DNA of 64,000 nucleotides, taken from assembly GCF_023156385.1 (NCBI RefSeq), contig NZ_JAKZAK010000001.1, forward strand, positions 248,001 through 312,000, given 5' to 3'. The notes under the pieces were generated by a model. The model had not been told where the DNA came from. It ran no database searches and was given only the letters and a program-made list of their open reading frames with translations. How positions within the stretch are numbered: position 1 is the stretch's first letter; each line of letters starts with the position of its first letter. The stretch comes from Marinobacter xestospongiae (GTDB taxonomy: Bacteria; Pseudomonadota; Gammaproteobacteria; Pseudomonadales; Oleiphilaceae). This document shows, piece after piece, positions 39,555-49,936 of the stretch. The translations under genes were made by a program, and so were the position numbers.

Positions 39555-41525
39555 CTCGCGGCTGGTGCGGCCGAGCTGCCTGGCGTCGGTTGTTGGTGCG
39601 TCAAATTCGGTGTCGCGGCCGTCGGCGCCGAGCTGGCGTATGCGCCGGGGCTGGCCGCTGGCGTCCAGGCACACCTCGCCGATGCCCGCGCCATTCCATA
39701 GCCGTTCGCCCCGACTGCGGCCCCGGGGGGAGCGCGGTCGTATGCGCATGCGTCGGCGCTTGGTGAACCAGTTCAGCGGCGACCAGCTGGCAAACAGCCA
39801 GCGGTTGATGCGGTCCAGCCAGTCCAGCAGGGCACCGGGAAACTGGTTCTTCAACCCGCTGCTGGTGATCTGCCAGATTCTCGGCGCATCCGGCCGGTGG
39901 CGCAGCCGCACGTCGTAGACGAAGGAATAGTGTACATCGCCGGACAGCAGCACGAAGTTGGCGGGGGTGCGGGAGTGCCGGAAAATGTTCAGCAGCACAC
40001 TGGCCGCGCCGCGATGGGCCATCCAGTTTTCCGCATCCACCATCAGCGGCTGGCCAAACCAGGTGAACACCGCCTGAATCACTTCGATCAGTTTGACCCC
40101 GAACACCGGCGCAGGAGACACCACGATCACCGAGTCGCGGCCAATCAGCTCATGCTGGAACTCGGTCAGCGCCTCCCAGTCCATCAGTCCCGAAGGCCGG
40201 GCCCGTGACACCTCGCTGCGCCAGCGGCGGGTGCGGGTGTCCAGCACCACCAGCGGCGGGGTGGTGTCCAGAGTGTAGTGCCACTGCTGGCTGGCCAGCA
40301 GGGCGTCGATCAGTTGGTCGAGCGTGGCGGCGTCCAGGCGGCCGTCGCGGGTGTTGGCCAGCAGTCGGTTGAGGGTCTTGAGATGCTCACCGAAACGCTC
40401 CGGCGTATTGCCCCAGGCCTGGTTGACCAGGTAGCCGACCAGTGCGTTGCCGATGATGCGGCGGGAAAAAGGATGCTCGTACGCCGTCGATTCCCACAGT
40501 GCCGACAGGTTCCAGTCGTCGGTGATGTCGTGGTCGTCGAAGATCATGTAACTGGGCAGGTGAGCCAGTGCCCTGGCGGCCTGGGGCAGGGTCTGGCGAA
40601 AGGCCTGCAGGGTCTGGCGCTCTTCCAGGTAGCGGTCCCGTTCCCGGGGCAGCGAGACCGGTATGTGGTCGTCCACCAGCTCCCAGGGCCTGGGGGACCA
40701 GACCAGCAGGTACATGGCCATCACCTCGGCCAGGGTGATCAGATGGTTGCCGGCACTGGCGCTGGTGAAGACGGGTTTGCGGACGCCGCCGAAAAAACGT
40801 TCGGTGACCGCCTCGTTGAACTCGCTGTGGGGCAGTAGGTCGTCCCGGTGGTAGAAGCCGTAGGGATGCAGACGCAGCGCCTCGCTGTCGGCGGGCTCCT
40901 CTGCCGGCAGCGGTTCAACGGGCAGTTCGAGACGGCGGATGACTTCGTGGCAGGCATGGAGCATGGGGCCGGCCACGTCGTCGGCATAGATCTGATCGCC
41001 CGTCAGCATCAGCAGCGCCGGACGTTGTTCCGGAGTGCTGTTCTGCAGTTCCAGGTCAACCCGGGCCAGGCCATCACCGGCGGGATGGTGTGGCCGTCGG
41101 CACGACCCGTGAAACACCCGGTCGAGACGCTGCTTCAGAATGAAGTTGGGGCTGTCGTGCCCCGGCAGGCACAGGTGCGGCGCCCATTCGGCGATCCAGT
41201 GCCAGTGGTGGCTGTTTTCACCATCGCCCTGAAGGCCGAGGTTGTAGTGGATCAGCTGATCCCGGGGCAGTGGGGTCGTCAGTTCTACATCGAGAAGGTA
41301 CACCCGCAACTGGCCACCGAAACGCAGCTTGGTGTGCTCGGCGTCTGTCAGCGGGCGATCCAGCAGTGGCTGGTCATCGCCGTCCACGGTCAGTTTCAGG
41401 CGCCACCGTACCGGCTCACGGGCGGCAACCCAGAGCGCCAGGCGCTGCTCGCTGACCCGGCGCAGGATGGGGCCGGCGAGAACCTGTGGAATGGCGTCAG
41501 AACGGGAGGCGCCCGCTGTGGTCAT
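39546..41525 (-). CDS. PhoD-like metallophosphatase
   Basis: A 659-residue protein of the PhoD/alkaline phosphatase D-like family. Metal-binding motifs are LMLTGDQIYADD (near 175), FDDHDITDDW (near 330) and LLSGDVHYSF (near 530). It has no clear signal peptide, so it may be cytoplasmic, unlike secreted PhoD. A basic patch (RRRMRIRPRSPRGRSRGER) lies near residues 590-615. It follows spoVR by 9 bp and may be read with it. Function beyond phosphodiester or phosphomonoester hydrolysis is unknown. Confidence 0.87.
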   Translation of the reverse strand: MTTAGASRSDAIPQVLAGPILRRVSEQRLALWVAAREPVRWRLKLTVDGDDQPLLDRPLTDAEHTKLRFGGQLRVYLLDVELTTPLPRDQLIHYNLGLQGDGENSHHWHWIAEWAPHLCLPGHDSPNFILKQRLDRVFHGSCRRPHHPAGDGLARVDLELQNSTPEQRPALLMLTGDQIYADDVAGPMLHACHEVIRRLELPVEPLPAEEPADSEALRLHPYGFYHRDDLLPHSEFNEAVTERFFGGVRKPVFTSASAGNHLITLAEVMAMYLLVWSPRPWELVDDHIPVSLPRERDRYLEERQTLQAFRQTLPQAARALAHLPSYMIFDDHDITDDWNLSALWESTAYEHPFSRRIIGNALVGYLVNQAWGNTPERFGEHLKTLNRLLANTRDGRLDAATLDQLIDALLASQQWHYTLDTTPPLVVLDTRTRRWRSEVSRARPSGLMDWEALTEFQHELIGRDSVIVVSPAPVFGVKLIEVIQAVFTWFGQPLMVDAENWMAHRGAASVLLNIFRHSRTPANFVLLSGDVHYSFVYDVRLRHRPDAPRIWQITSSGLKNQFPGALLDWLDRINRWLFASWSPLNWFTKRRRMRIRPRSPRGRSRGERLWNGAGIGEVCLDASGQPRRIRQLGADGRDTEFDAPTTDARQLGRTSREST

Positions 41526-41534
41526 GGTGCCGGT

Positions 41535-43094
41535 CTATTCGTCGTCGAGTTTCTTCGGCGGACAGTGAAACTCCTGAACCACCGTACTGTCATCGACGCT
41601 CTCCAGATGGACGTCGAATCCCCATAGCCGGTGAGTGTGCCGCAGCACTTCGGCAGTGTCATCCCCCAGCGGCACCCGATCCACCGGCACATGCCGCAGG
41701 GTCAGCGAACGGTCGCCCCGCAGGTCGACGTTCCAGACCTGAATGTTGGGCTCGCGATAACTCAGATTGTACTGGCGTGCCAGTTTCTCCCGCAGTTTGC
41801 GGTAGCCCATTTCATCGTGGATGGCGGTGACCCGGTAGACCTCCTCGCGGTCGTCATCCTCGATCGAGAACAGTTTCAGGTCGCGCATTACCTTGGGGGA
41901 CAGGAACTGCAGGATGAAGCTCTCATCCTTGAAGTTCTTCATGGCGAAGTGCAGCGTTTCCACCCAGTTACTGCCGGCGATGTCAGGAAACCACTCCCGG
42001 TCCTCGTCGGTGGGATTCTCGCAGATGCGACGCAGGTCGGTGTAGATCGAGAAGCCCAGGGTGTAGGGGTTGATGCCGCTGTACCAGGGACTGTTGAAGG
42101 GCGGCTGGTAGATCACCGCGGTGTGGCTCTGGAGGAACTCCATCATGAAGCCGTCGGTTACCAGCCCTTTCTCATACAGCCGGTGCAGCAGGGTGTAGTG
42201 CCAGAACGACGCCCAGCCTTCGTTCATCACCTGGGTCTGGCGCTGGGGGTAGAAGTACTGGGCGATCTTGCGCACGATCCGAATGATCTCTCGTTGCCAG
42301 GTCTCCAGCAGCGGTGCGTTCTTCTCGATAAAGTACAGTAGGTTCTCCTGGGGTTCTTCCGGGTAACGCTGCTTGCGGCGTTCGCTGTCGCCGTCGTCCT
42401 CACCAGGGCGGGGAATGGTGCGCCAGAGATCGTTGATCTGCCGTTGCAGGTACTCTTCCCGCTCTTTCTGCCGCCGCTGCTCCTCGGAGGCGGAAATGGG
42501 GGCTGGGCGTTTGTATCGGTCCACGCCGTAGTTCATCAGCGCGTGGCAGGAGTCGAGGATCTCCTCCACCGCATCAACGCCATAGCGCTCCTCACACTCG
42601 GCGACGTAATGACGGGCGAACACCAGGTAATCGATGATGGCGCTGGCGTCGGTCCAGGTCCGGAACAGGTAATTGCCCTTGAAGAAGGAGTTGTGGCCGT
42701 AACTGGCATGGGCGATCACCAGTGCCTGCATGGGCAGGGTGTTTTCCTCCATCAGGTAGGCAATACAGGGGTTGGAGTTGATCACGATCTCGTAGGCCAG
42801 CCCCATCTGCCCACGCTGGTAGCCTTTGGAGGTGTTGAGGAACTGCTTGCCGAACGACCAGTGGTTGTAGCCCACCGGCATACCCACCGAGCTGTAGGCG
42901 TCCATCATCTGTTCGGCGCTGATGACCTCGATCTGGTTGGGGTAGGTGTCGAGGCCGAATTCCTCGGCGCACTTGGCGATTTCCTCGTCGTAGCGGCCAA
43001 TCTGCTCGAAGCTCCACTCCGAGCCGGTAGAAATGGGTTTCCGCGCGTCCTCTTCGGACGGGCGCTCAGGCGCTTTGTCGATGGTGTCGGTCAT
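41535..43094 (-). CDS. spoVR: SpoVR family protein (YcgB-like)
   Basis: A 519-residue cytoplasmic protein of the SpoVR/YcgB family; no biochemical activity is firmly known. Family blocks [33 protein letters not shown], and [15 protein letters not shown] are present. It overlaps yeaH by four bases (ATGA), so it is coupled. The trio prkA-yeaH-spoVR is conserved in many gammaproteobacteria and belongs to stationary-phase or nitrogen-starvation response in enterics. Confidence 0.94.
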   Translation of the reverse strand: MTDTIDKAPERPSEEDARKPISTGSEWSFEQIGRYDEEIAKCAEEFGLDTYPNQIEVISAEQMMDAYSSVGMPVGYNHWSFGKQFLNTSKGYQRGQMGLAYEIVINSNPCIAYLMEENTLPMQALVIAHASYGHNSFFKGNYLFRTWTDASAIIDYLVFARHYVAECEERYGVDAVEEILDSCHALMNYGVDRYKRPAPISASEEQRRQKEREEYLQRQINDLWRTIPRPGEDDGDSERRKQRYPEEPQENLLYFIEKNAPLLETWQREIIRIVRKIAQYFYPQRQTQVMNEGWASFWHYTLLHRLYEKGLVTDGFMMEFLQSHTAVIYQPPFNSPWYSGINPYTLGFSIYTDLRRICENPTDEDREWFPDIAGSNWVETLHFAMKNFKDESFILQFLSPKVMRDLKLFSIEDDDREEVYRVTAIHDEMGYRKLREKLARQYNLSYREPNIQVWNVDLRGDRSLTLRHVPVDRVPLGDDTAEVLRHTHRLWGFDVHLESVDDSTVVQEFHCPPKKLDDE

Positions 43095-44383
43095 GCGGCT
43101 TTCCTCTCGAACAGCTGACGAAAGACCGGATAGATCTCACTGGCGTCGGCAATCTGTTGCATGGCGAAGCTGTTGGGGGCCTGCTCCATGATCTTTTCAT
43201 ACTCGTACCAGAGCATCTGGTGATCCTGGGGCGTGATCTCGACATAGGCGAAATACTGCACCAGCGGGAGAATGCCATCCTTCAGCAGCTTGCCGCAGAT
43301 GGGGGAGTCGTCGTTCCAGTTATCGCCGTCCGAAGCTTGGGCGGCGTAGATGTTCCATTCCGCGGGCGAATAGCGGGCGTCGATGATTTTCTGCATCAGC
43401 TTCAGCGCGCTGGAAACGATGGTGCCGCCGGTTTCGCGGGAGTAGAAGAACTCTTCTTCGTCCACCTCCTTGGCGCTGGTGTGGTGGCGGATGAACACCA
43501 CATCGATCTTCTTGTAGTTCTTCTTCAGGAACAGGTAGAGCAGGATGAAGAAGCGCTTGGCGATGTCCTTGTGCATCTGGGTCATGGAGCCGGAAACGTC
43601 CATCAGACAGAACATTACTGCGCTGGTGGCCGGTTGTGGCTGCTTCTGGTGCTGGCGGTAGCGCAGGTCGATCTCGTCGATGAACGGGATGCGCTTGACG
43701 TTGGCCTTCAGGCGGGCGATCTCCGCCTCCAGGGCCTCGATCTGGTCTTCGTGACGAAACGCCGCATCCAGGTCCGGTGGACCGCTTCTCAGCTCCGTCA
43801 ACTGGGCTTCCAGCTCGCGGATCTTGCGGCGGCGGGCGCCGCCCAGGCTCAGCCGGCGGGCGTGGGCGCCACGCAGGGAACGCACCACATCGAGCCGGGC
43901 GGGCACCCCCTGGGTGGAGTAGCCGGCCCGAACGTACTTGAACGTTTCGGTATCCTTGAGTTTCTTGCGGGCCAGGTTGGGCAGTTCCAGGTCGTCGAAC
44001 AGGAAGTCGAGAAATTCTTCCTGGGTGATCTGGAAGGCGAACTCGTCCATGCCCTCGCCGTCGGGGCTGGCCTGGCCTCCGCCCTGTCCGGCACCGCCGC
44101 CCTGGGGCTTGGGCAGGGTGTCACCGGCAACGAACTCCTGATTGCCCGGGTGTACCATCTCGCGGCGGCCACCCTTGCCATGGTGAAAGGTCGGTTCCTG
44201 GATGTCGCGGGAAGGAATGCTGACGCTCTCCCCCCGTTCGATGTCGGTGATCGAGCGTCGCTGGACCGCGTCGGCCACGGCTTTCTTGATGTGCTGGCGG
44301 TAGCGGCGCAGGAACCGCTCCCGGTTCACCGCACTCTTGTTCTTGCCGTTCAGCCGCCGGTCGACGATGTGAGTCAAACCCAT
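43091..44383 (-). CDS. yeaH: YeaH (DUF444), VWA-domain protein
   Basis: A 430-residue protein with a glycine-rich insert ([11 protein letters not shown], near residue 95-105), a coiled-coil-like basic/acidic helix (about 190-230) and a VWA domain with MIDAS motif [12 protein letters not shown] (near 260). It works with the PrkA kinase in stress adaptation, and forms an operon with prkA upstream (93 bp gap) and spoVR downstream (overlap). ATG 44383 gives the standard [17 protein letters not shown] start. Confidence 0.94.
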   Translation of the reverse strand: MGLTHIVDRRLNGKNKSAVNRERFLRRYRQHIKKAVADAVQRRSITDIERGESVSIPSRDIQEPTFHHGKGGRREMVHPGNQEFVAGDTLPKPQGGGAGQGGGQASPDGEGMDEFAFQITQEEFLDFLFDDLELPNLARKKLKDTETFKYVRAGYSTQGVPARLDVVRSLRGAHARRLSLGGARRRKIRELEAQLTELRSGPPDLDAAFRHEDQIEALEAEIARLKANVKRIPFIDEIDLRYRQHQKQPQPATSAVMFCLMDVSGSMTQMHKDIAKRFFILLYLFLKKNYKKIDVVFIRHHTSAKEVDEEEFFYSRETGGTIVSSALKLMQKIIDARYSPAEWNIYAAQASDGDNWNDDSPICGKLLKDGILPLVQYFAYVEITPQDHQMLWYEYEKIMEQAPNSFAMQQIADASEIYPVFRQLFERKAA

Positions 44384-44476
44384 AACTGCACCTCTTCAGT
44401 AACCCATGCTCCGGGGACTTGCAGAGGGGCGGTAGCACCACCGCAAGGTTCGGTGATGCCCGGCCCCTCGCAGCCC

Positions 44477-46399
44477 TTACTGGGACTTGCGCACCCGCAG
44501 GTACCACTCGGCAAGCAGTCGCACCTGCTTCTCGGTGTAGCCCCGGTCGACCATCCGTTCGACGAACTGCTTGTGCTTGTTCTGGTCTTCCTGGCTGGCC
44601 TTGGGATTGAAGGAGATCACCGGCAGCAGATCCTCGGTGTTGGAGAACATTTTCTTCTCGATCACGCTGCGCAGCTTCTCGTAGCTGAGCCAGGACGGGT
44701 TCTGGCCCTGGTTGTTGGCCCGGGCCCGCAGTACGAAGTTGACGACCTCATTACGGAAATCCTTGGGATTGCTGATGCCGGCCGGCTTCTCGATTTTCTC
44801 CAGCTCGTCGTTGATGGAGGAGCGGTCGAGGATCTCCCCGGTTTCCGGATCACGGTATTCCTGGTCCTGAATCCAGAAATCGGCGTAGGTGACGTAGCGG
44901 TCGAACAGGTTCTGGCCATACTCGCTGTAGCTTTCGAGGTACGCGGTCTGGATTTCCTTGCCGATGAACTCCACATAGTGGGGCGCGAGGAATTCCTTGA
45001 TAAACCGCAGGTAGCGCTCCTGGGTTTCGGTCTGGAACTGTTCCTGCTCGATCTGCTTTTCCAGTACGTACAGCAGATGCACCGGGTTGGCGGCCACTTC
45101 GGTGGTGTCGAAGTTGAACACCTTGGACAGGATCTTGAAGGCAAAGCGCGTCGACAGACCCTCCATGCCTTCGTTGACCCCCGCAGAGTCCCGGTATTCC
45201 TGGATCGACTTGGCCTTGGGATCGGTGTCCTTGATGTTCTGGCCATCGTAGACCCGCATCTTGGAGAAGACGGAGGAGTTCTCCGGCTCCTTCACCCGAG
45301 ACAGTACTGAGAACTGGGCCAGCATGTTGAGGGTGTCCGGAGCACAGGGTGCGCCGGCGAGGGAGCTGTTCTTCAGCAGCTTCTGGTAGATCTCAATCTC
45401 TTCGGTGACCCGGACGCAGTAAGGCACCTTGACGATGTAGACCCGGTCGAGGAACGCCTCGTTGTGCTTGTTGTTGCGGAAGGTCTGCCACTCGGATTCG
45501 TTGGAGTGGGCCAGGATAATGCCGTCGAATGGCACCGACCCCATGCCCTCGGTGGTGTTGTAGTTACCTTCCTGGGTCGCGGTCAGCAGCGGATGCAGGA
45601 CCTTGATGGGAGCCTTGAACATCTCCACGAACTCCATCAGCCCCTGGTTGGCCCGGCACAGGCCGCCGCTGAAGCTGTAGGCGTCGGGATCATCCTGGGA
45701 GTAGTCCTCCAGCATGCGGATGTTGACCTTGCCCACCAGCGAAGAAATGTCCTGGTTGTTGTCGTCGCCGGGCTCGGTTTTGGAGACGGCGACCTGGTCA
45801 AGGATGGAGGGGTAGCGTTTTACCACCCGGAACTTGCTGATGTCGCCGCCGAACTCGTGCAGGCGTTTGACCGCCCAGGGCGACATGATGTTGGTGAGGT
45901 AGCGGCGGGGGATGCCGAACTCTTCTTCCAGGATCGGGCCGTCCTCGCCGGGATCAAACAACCCCAGCGGGGTTTCGTTCACCGGCGAATCCTTGATGGC
46001 GTAGAAGGGCACCTTCTGCATCAACTGCTTGAGCTTCTCCGCCAGCGAACTCTTACCGCCGCCGACCGGCCCGAGCAGGTAGAGGATCTGTTTCTTCTCT
46101 TCCAGACCCTGGGCGGCATGGCGGAAGAACGACACGATGTTTTCCACCGCCTCTTCCATGCCGTAGAACTCGCAGAATTCCGGGTAACGTTTGATGACCT
46201 TGTTGGAAAAGATGCGGGAAAGACGGGCGTCCCGCGAGGTATCCACCAGTTCCGGCTCGCCGATCGCCAGAAGCATGCGTTCGGCGGCGGTGGCGTAGGC
46301 GGATTTGTCCTGTTTGCAGATCTCCAGGTATTCCTCCAGGGAATACTCTTCCTCCTGGGTTGCGTCATACCGTGTCTTGAAATGCTGCACAATGCTCAT
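44477..46399 (-). CDS. prkA: PrkA family serine protein kinase (YeaG)
   Basis: A 640-residue cytoplasmic AAA+-like Ser/Thr kinase. Walker A is GPVGGGKSS (110-118) and the C-terminal part holds the kinase-like domain. ATG 46399 (GAGGGG upstream) gives the family length; the open frame to 46441 is leader. It heads prkA-yeaH-spoVR. In enterics the gene is turned on by RpoS and nitrogen starvation; no sigma-54 promoter was found upstream. Confidence 0.95.
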   Translation of the reverse strand: MSIVQHFKTRYDATQEEEYSLEEYLEICKQDKSAYATAAERMLLAIGEPELVDTSRDARLSRIFSNKVIKRYPEFCEFYGMEEAVENIVSFFRHAAQGLEEKKQILYLLGPVGGGKSSLAEKLKQLMQKVPFYAIKDSPVNETPLGLFDPGEDGPILEEEFGIPRRYLTNIMSPWAVKRLHEFGGDISKFRVVKRYPSILDQVAVSKTEPGDDNNQDISSLVGKVNIRMLEDYSQDDPDAYSFSGGLCRANQGLMEFVEMFKAPIKVLHPLLTATQEGNYNTTEGMGSVPFDGIILAHSNESEWQTFRNNKHNEAFLDRVYIVKVPYCVRVTEEIEIYQKLLKNSSLAGAPCAPDTLNMLAQFSVLSRVKEPENSSVFSKMRVYDGQNIKDTDPKAKSIQEYRDSAGVNEGMEGLSTRFAFKILSKVFNFDTTEVAANPVHLLYVLEKQIEQEQFQTETQERYLRFIKEFLAPHYVEFIGKEIQTAYLESYSEYGQNLFDRYVTYADFWIQDQEYRDPETGEILDRSSINDELEKIEKPAGISNPKDFRNEVVNFVLRARANNQGQNPSWLSYEKLRSVIEKKMFSNTEDLLPVISFNPKASQEDQNKHKQFVERMVDRGYTEKQVRLLAEWYLRVRKSQ

Positions 46400-46857
46400 G
46401 GTGACCCCTCGCTGCAGTGATCTGGTCCTGAACCTGGTCATTCAAGAACCGTACCCATGGGTAAGGTGAGCGTTCAGGAACCCGATCTGTTTTTAGTGAT
46501 TCACACAAAAATTCCCCATTTCCTGATGGCGGCAGTCGCTGGCGCCGCCAATGGCAGTGATTGTTGGTTGATGGATCGTCAGAAATGATGGCGGGGCTCT
46601 GGGGCCTCTGTTCCCGGGCTGGTTCAGGGGTTCCCGGCTCCCCGCTGCTGGTAATTTCAGCTTAGTCCAGTCTTTCACCCTTGGACAGTTGGAAGTCAGG
46701 TTTTGTTTCAGATAATTGGCGAATTGATGACAGTCTCTCCACGCCATTGAAAGCCCTGATCCGGCCCGCCCCTTGCGATCGTACGTCAGTCACTTAGACT
46801 GATTTGAATTACGCATTTTTCATTCACTGTTCGAACCAACGACCAAGAGGCCTGGCC
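46400..46857. other. Intergenic control region between prkA and the osmoprotectant transporter
   Basis: This 458 bp gap between divergent genes has no credible ORF. It contains two copies of a 12-mer (CATTCAAGAACC at 46439-46450, CGTTCAGGAACC at 46471-46482) spaced 32 bp, three helical turns apart, just upstream of prkA. It also has a hairpin TGGCGGC (46527-46533) / GCCGCCA (46544-46550) and a small inverted repeat CAGTC/GACTG at 46787-46801. Promoters for both sides should lie here but no clear -10/-35 pair stands out. Confidence 0.6.
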
Positions 46858-47784
46858 GTGTTCCCGAAAAAACTGGTGGCGACCTGTCGCACCCTGCTGA
46901 CCCTTTCATTTCTGTCCCTTTCACTGACGACGTACGCGGCCGACGCCGTTGTGGTTTCCTCCAAGATTGATACCGAAGGCTCGGTCCTTGGCCAGATGAT
47001 CCTGCAGTCTTTGCAGCGGGCGGGCATTCCGGTGGAAAATCGTATCCAGCTCGGCGGCACCAGCATCGTGCGCAATGCCATCAAAGCGGGCGAGATCGAC
47101 ATCTACCCGGAGTACACCGGCAACGCGGCGTTCTTCCATGACCGTGCCGACAGCCCGGTGTGGAACGACGCCGAGCAGGCCTACGCCACCGCCCGTGAGC
47201 TGGATGCCGAAGCCAACAACATCGTCTGGTTGCAGCCGGCGGACGCCAACAACACCTGGGCCATGAGTGTCCGGGGTGACCTGGCCGCTGAGCACGACCT
47301 GGAGACCCTCGACGACCTGGCCCGTTACCTCAACGATGGCGGCCAGTTCCGGTTTGCTGCCAGCGCGGAGTTCGTCGAGTCCGCCAGCGCGCTGCCGGCA
47401 TTCCAGGCCGCCTACGGTTTTACCCTGTCGTCGGATCAGCTGCTGGTGCTGTCCGGTGGCAATACCGCCGCCACCATGCGGGCGGCGGCGCTCAGTAACA
47501 ACGACGTCAACGGTGCCATGACCTACGGCACCGACGGCGGTCTCAACGCCCTCGGCCTCAAGGTGTTGACCGACACCAAAGGTGTTCAGCCGGTGTATCA
47601 GCCGGCGCCGATCGTTCGGGCAGAGGTGCTGGAACAGTACCCTGCGATTGCCGAGGTACTGGCGCCGGTGTTCCAGTCCCTCGATCTGGAGACGCTGCAG
47701 CGCCTGAACGGTGATGTCGCTGTCAACGGCGCACCGCCAGAGCAGGTGGTGCGCACTTATCTGGACAGTCTGGCCGGGAACTGA
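46858..47784 (+). CDS. yehZ: Osmoprotectant ABC transporter substrate-binding protein (YehZ/OsmF-like)
   Basis: Periplasmic binding protein of an OpuC/YehZ-type glycine betaine or choline system, 308 residues. The start is GTG 46858 with AAGAGG seven bases upstream; it gives a normal signal peptide ending TYA-AD. A TTG at 46804 is in frame but adds a leader with no merit. Motifs of the OpuAC/OsmF family, such as IDTEGSVLGQMI, KAGEIDIYPEYTGNAA and MTYGTDGGLNALGLKVL, are clear. It heads a four-gene transporter operon. Confidence 0.9.
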   Translation: MFPKKLVATCRTLLTLSFLSLSLTTYAADAVVVSSKIDTEGSVLGQMILQSLQRAGIPVENRIQLGGTSIVRNAIKAGEIDIYPEYTGNAAFFHDRADSPVWNDAEQAYATARELDAEANNIVWLQPADANNTWAMSVRGDLAAEHDLETLDDLARYLNDGGQFRFAASAEFVESASALPAFQAAYGFTLSSDQLLVLSGGNTAATMRAAALSNNDVNGAMTYGTDGGLNALGLKVLTDTKGVQPVYQPAPIVRAEVLEQYPAIAEVLAPVFQSLDLETLQRLNGDVAVNGAPPEQVVRTYLDSLAGN

Positions 47785-47787
47785 CGG

Positions 47788-48984
47788 TTGGCTGCGTCGA
47801 TGCTGGCCCCCAACCGGGTGATCCTGGTCTTGGGGGCCATTGCCCTGCTGCTGTTCTGCAGTCTCGATTTCGGCACTATCCAGCCCAACCGCATTGTGGA
47901 AGGCACGCCCTATGGTGCGCTGGATGCCCTAGAGTGGGGCGGCTTCGCCCTGGTGACGTTACTGCTGGCGGTCACGCTGGTCGCGGCGGTGCTGGCGTTG
48001 CCTGGCCGCTACTGGGCCATTCTGGTGAGCGTCGTGCTGCTGCTGATGGCCTTGCCCTGGCTGTTTTCCGGCTTCCTCGAAGACCAGTTGGGGGAGCGCT
48101 ATCCCTACGGTCGCGGGGGCTTCGCGGCCGGGTTCTGGAGTCTGCTGTTTTTGCTGGCGCTGATGCTGGTGGAAGGCTTGCGACAGGTTGGCGCCAGCGC
48201 CTGGTTGCGGCTGACGGCGGGCGTGCTGGTCCTGCTGAGCTGGTGGCGGGCACTGGAGGTAGAGGCCCTGGCAGGGCTGTCCCTGGTGATGGAATTCCAG
48301 ACCCGACCGGACCAGTTTCAGCAGGCGTTGCTGGATCACCTGGCGCTGACCCTTGGTGCCGTGATGGTGAGCCTGCTGCTGGCGGTGCCGCTGGTGCTGG
48401 TGATGATCCGCCGGGTCCGCTGGCAGCGGCCGGTGTTCGCCCTGGTCAGTTTTCTCCAGACCATTCCCAGCCTGGCGCTGTTCGGCCTGCTGATTGCCCC
48501 CCTGAGTTACCTCTCCGCCAACCTTCCGCTGTTGCAGCAGCTGGGCATTCGGGGAATTGGCTGGGCGCCGGCGATGATCGCACTGGTGGCTTACAGTCTG
48601 CTGCCGATGGTGCGGAACCTGTTTGTTGCCCTGACGGAGGTACCGGCGGATCTGCTGGAGGCGGCTGAAGGCATGGGCATGAACCGCCGTCAGGTGTTCC
48701 TGCGGGTGCAACTCCCGCTGGCGTTGCCAGTGGTGATCGAAGGCGTACGGATGACCACCATCCAGGCGACCGGCCTGACCGCGGTGGCCGCCCTGGTGGG
48801 GGCCGGTGGTTTTGGTACCTTCATCTTTCAGGGACTGGGCCAGGCCGCAATGGATCTGGTGCTGCTGGGGGCGTTGCCCACCGTGGCGCTGGCGCTGGCC
48901 GCCGACACCCTGTTTACCGCCCTGGCCCGGCTGAGTGCCCGCCTCAATGGGGCGACGGCCCAACCCTCGCTGATATACGAGTGA
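47788..48984 (+). CDS. yehY: Osmoprotectant ABC transporter permease (YehY-like)
   Basis: Inner-membrane permease of 398 residues. The N-terminal half has four extra helices, as in YehY, and the C-terminal half is a normal BPD transporter domain with the EAA motif EAAEGMGMNRRQVFLRVQLPL. The start is ambiguous: TTG 47788 or ATG 47800. It lies three bases after yehZ and four before yehX, so the operon is tight. Confidence 0.9.
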   Translation: MAASMLAPNRVILVLGAIALLLFCSLDFGTIQPNRIVEGTPYGALDALEWGGFALVTLLLAVTLVAAVLALPGRYWAILVSVVLLLMALPWLFSGFLEDQLGERYPYGRGGFAAGFWSLLFLLALMLVEGLRQVGASAWLRLTAGVLVLLSWWRALEVEALAGLSLVMEFQTRPDQFQQALLDHLALTLGAVMVSLLLAVPLVLVMIRRVRWQRPVFALVSFLQTIPSLALFGLLIAPLSYLSANLPLLQQLGIRGIGWAPAMIALVAYSLLPMVRNLFVALTEVPADLLEAAEGMGMNRRQVFLRVQLPLALPVVIEGVRMTTIQATGLTAVAALVGAGGFGTFIFQGLGQAAMDLVLLGALPTVALALAADTLFTALARLSARLNGATAQPSLIYE

Positions 48985-48988
48985 ACAC

Positions 48989-49936
48989 ATGATTGAACTG
49001 ACGAATGTCTCCCGCCGGTTTGGTGAGGTGACCGCGGTGGACCGGATCAGCCTGACGGTCGAAACCGGTGAGACCTGTGTGCTGGTGGGCAGCTCCGGCT
49101 GCGGCAAGTCCACCACCCTGCGGATGATCAACCGCCTGTTGCCACACAGTGCCGGCGACATCCGGGTGGACGGCCAGGACATACGTGAGGTGGACCTGCA
49201 GCAACTGCGGCTGAACATGGGCTACGCCATTCAGGGCACCGGCCTGTTTCCCCACTGGACCGTGGCCCGCAACATTGCGCTGGTGCCGCAACTTCAGGGC
49301 TGGGAGCGAGCGCGGGTCGAGGCCCGGGTAACCGAGTTGCTGGACATGCTGGGACTGTCACCGGCGGAGTACGCCGACAAGTACCCGGCCCAGCTCTCCG
49401 GCGGACAGGCCCAGCGGGTGGGTGTGGCACGGGCACTGGCGGCGGACCCCAACATCCTGCTGATGGATGAGCCGTTTGGCGCCCTCGACGCCATCACCCG
49501 GGAAAACCTGCAGAACGAAATGCTGCGCATCCAGCGCCGGCTGCGTAAGACCACGGTGTTTGTGACCCACGATATCGACGAAGCCCTGCGCCTGGCGGAT
49601 CGTATTGCGGTGATGGACCAGGGCCGTATCCTGCAGCACGATACCCCCGATGCCATTCTGCGGCAGCCGGCTTCGGCTTTTGTGGAAAGCCTGGTGGGCA
49701 GTCAGGATCGGGGACTGAAACTGGCGGCACTGCAGTCGGTGGCCGAGGTGATGCAGCGCCATCCCCAGCCGCGTCAGGCGGTGCCCGAGAAAGTCAGCGT
49801 GGGGGCGCAGGATTCGCTGCGCCAGGCCCTGTCGGTGATGCTGTGGCAACAGCTCAGCGAACTGCCGGTGGTGGATGACCAGGGCCTGGAACTCGGTGTC
49901 CTGACCCGGGAGCGGCTGTGGCGGGAAACCGCATGA
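48989..49936 (+). CDS. yehX: Osmoprotectant ABC transporter ATP-binding protein (YehX-like)
   Basis: Cytoplasmic ATPase of 315 residues with Walker A GSSGCGKST (34-42), signature LSGGQAQRVG (near 137), Walker B ILLMDEPFGALD and the H-loop VTHDIDEAL. A C-terminal stretch of about 50 residues (EKVSVGAQDSLRQALSVM to the end) looks like a single CBS-type module, as in ProV/OpuCA, which could sense ionic strength. It overlaps yehW by four bases (ATGA). Confidence 0.92.
   Translation: MIELTNVSRRFGEVTAVDRISLTVETGETCVLVGSSGCGKSTTLRMINRLLPHSAGDIRVDGQDIREVDLQQLRLNMGYAIQGTGLFPHWTVARNIALVPQLQGWERARVEARVTELLDMLGLSPAEYADKYPAQLSGGQAQRVGVARALAADPNILLMDEPFGALDAITRENLQNEMLRIQRRLRKTTVFVTHDIDEALRLADRIAVMDQGRILQHDTPDAILRQPASAFVESLVGSQDRGLKLAALQSVAEVMQRHPQPRQAVPEKVSVGAQDSLRQALSVMLWQQLSELPVVDDQGLELGVLTRERLWRETA

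Noticed and set aside
43157..45310. Long + strand open frame of 717 codons opposite yeaH and prkA
   Set aside because: It lies wholly antisense to two well-supported genes, has no family motifs and a composition of repeated Val/Gly/Asp typical of a high-GC shadow frame.
46493..46747. Minus strand ORF of 84 codons in the prkA-yehZ gap
   Set aside because: No ribosome site and a low-complexity, Pro/Arg-rich product; region is more likely regulatory.
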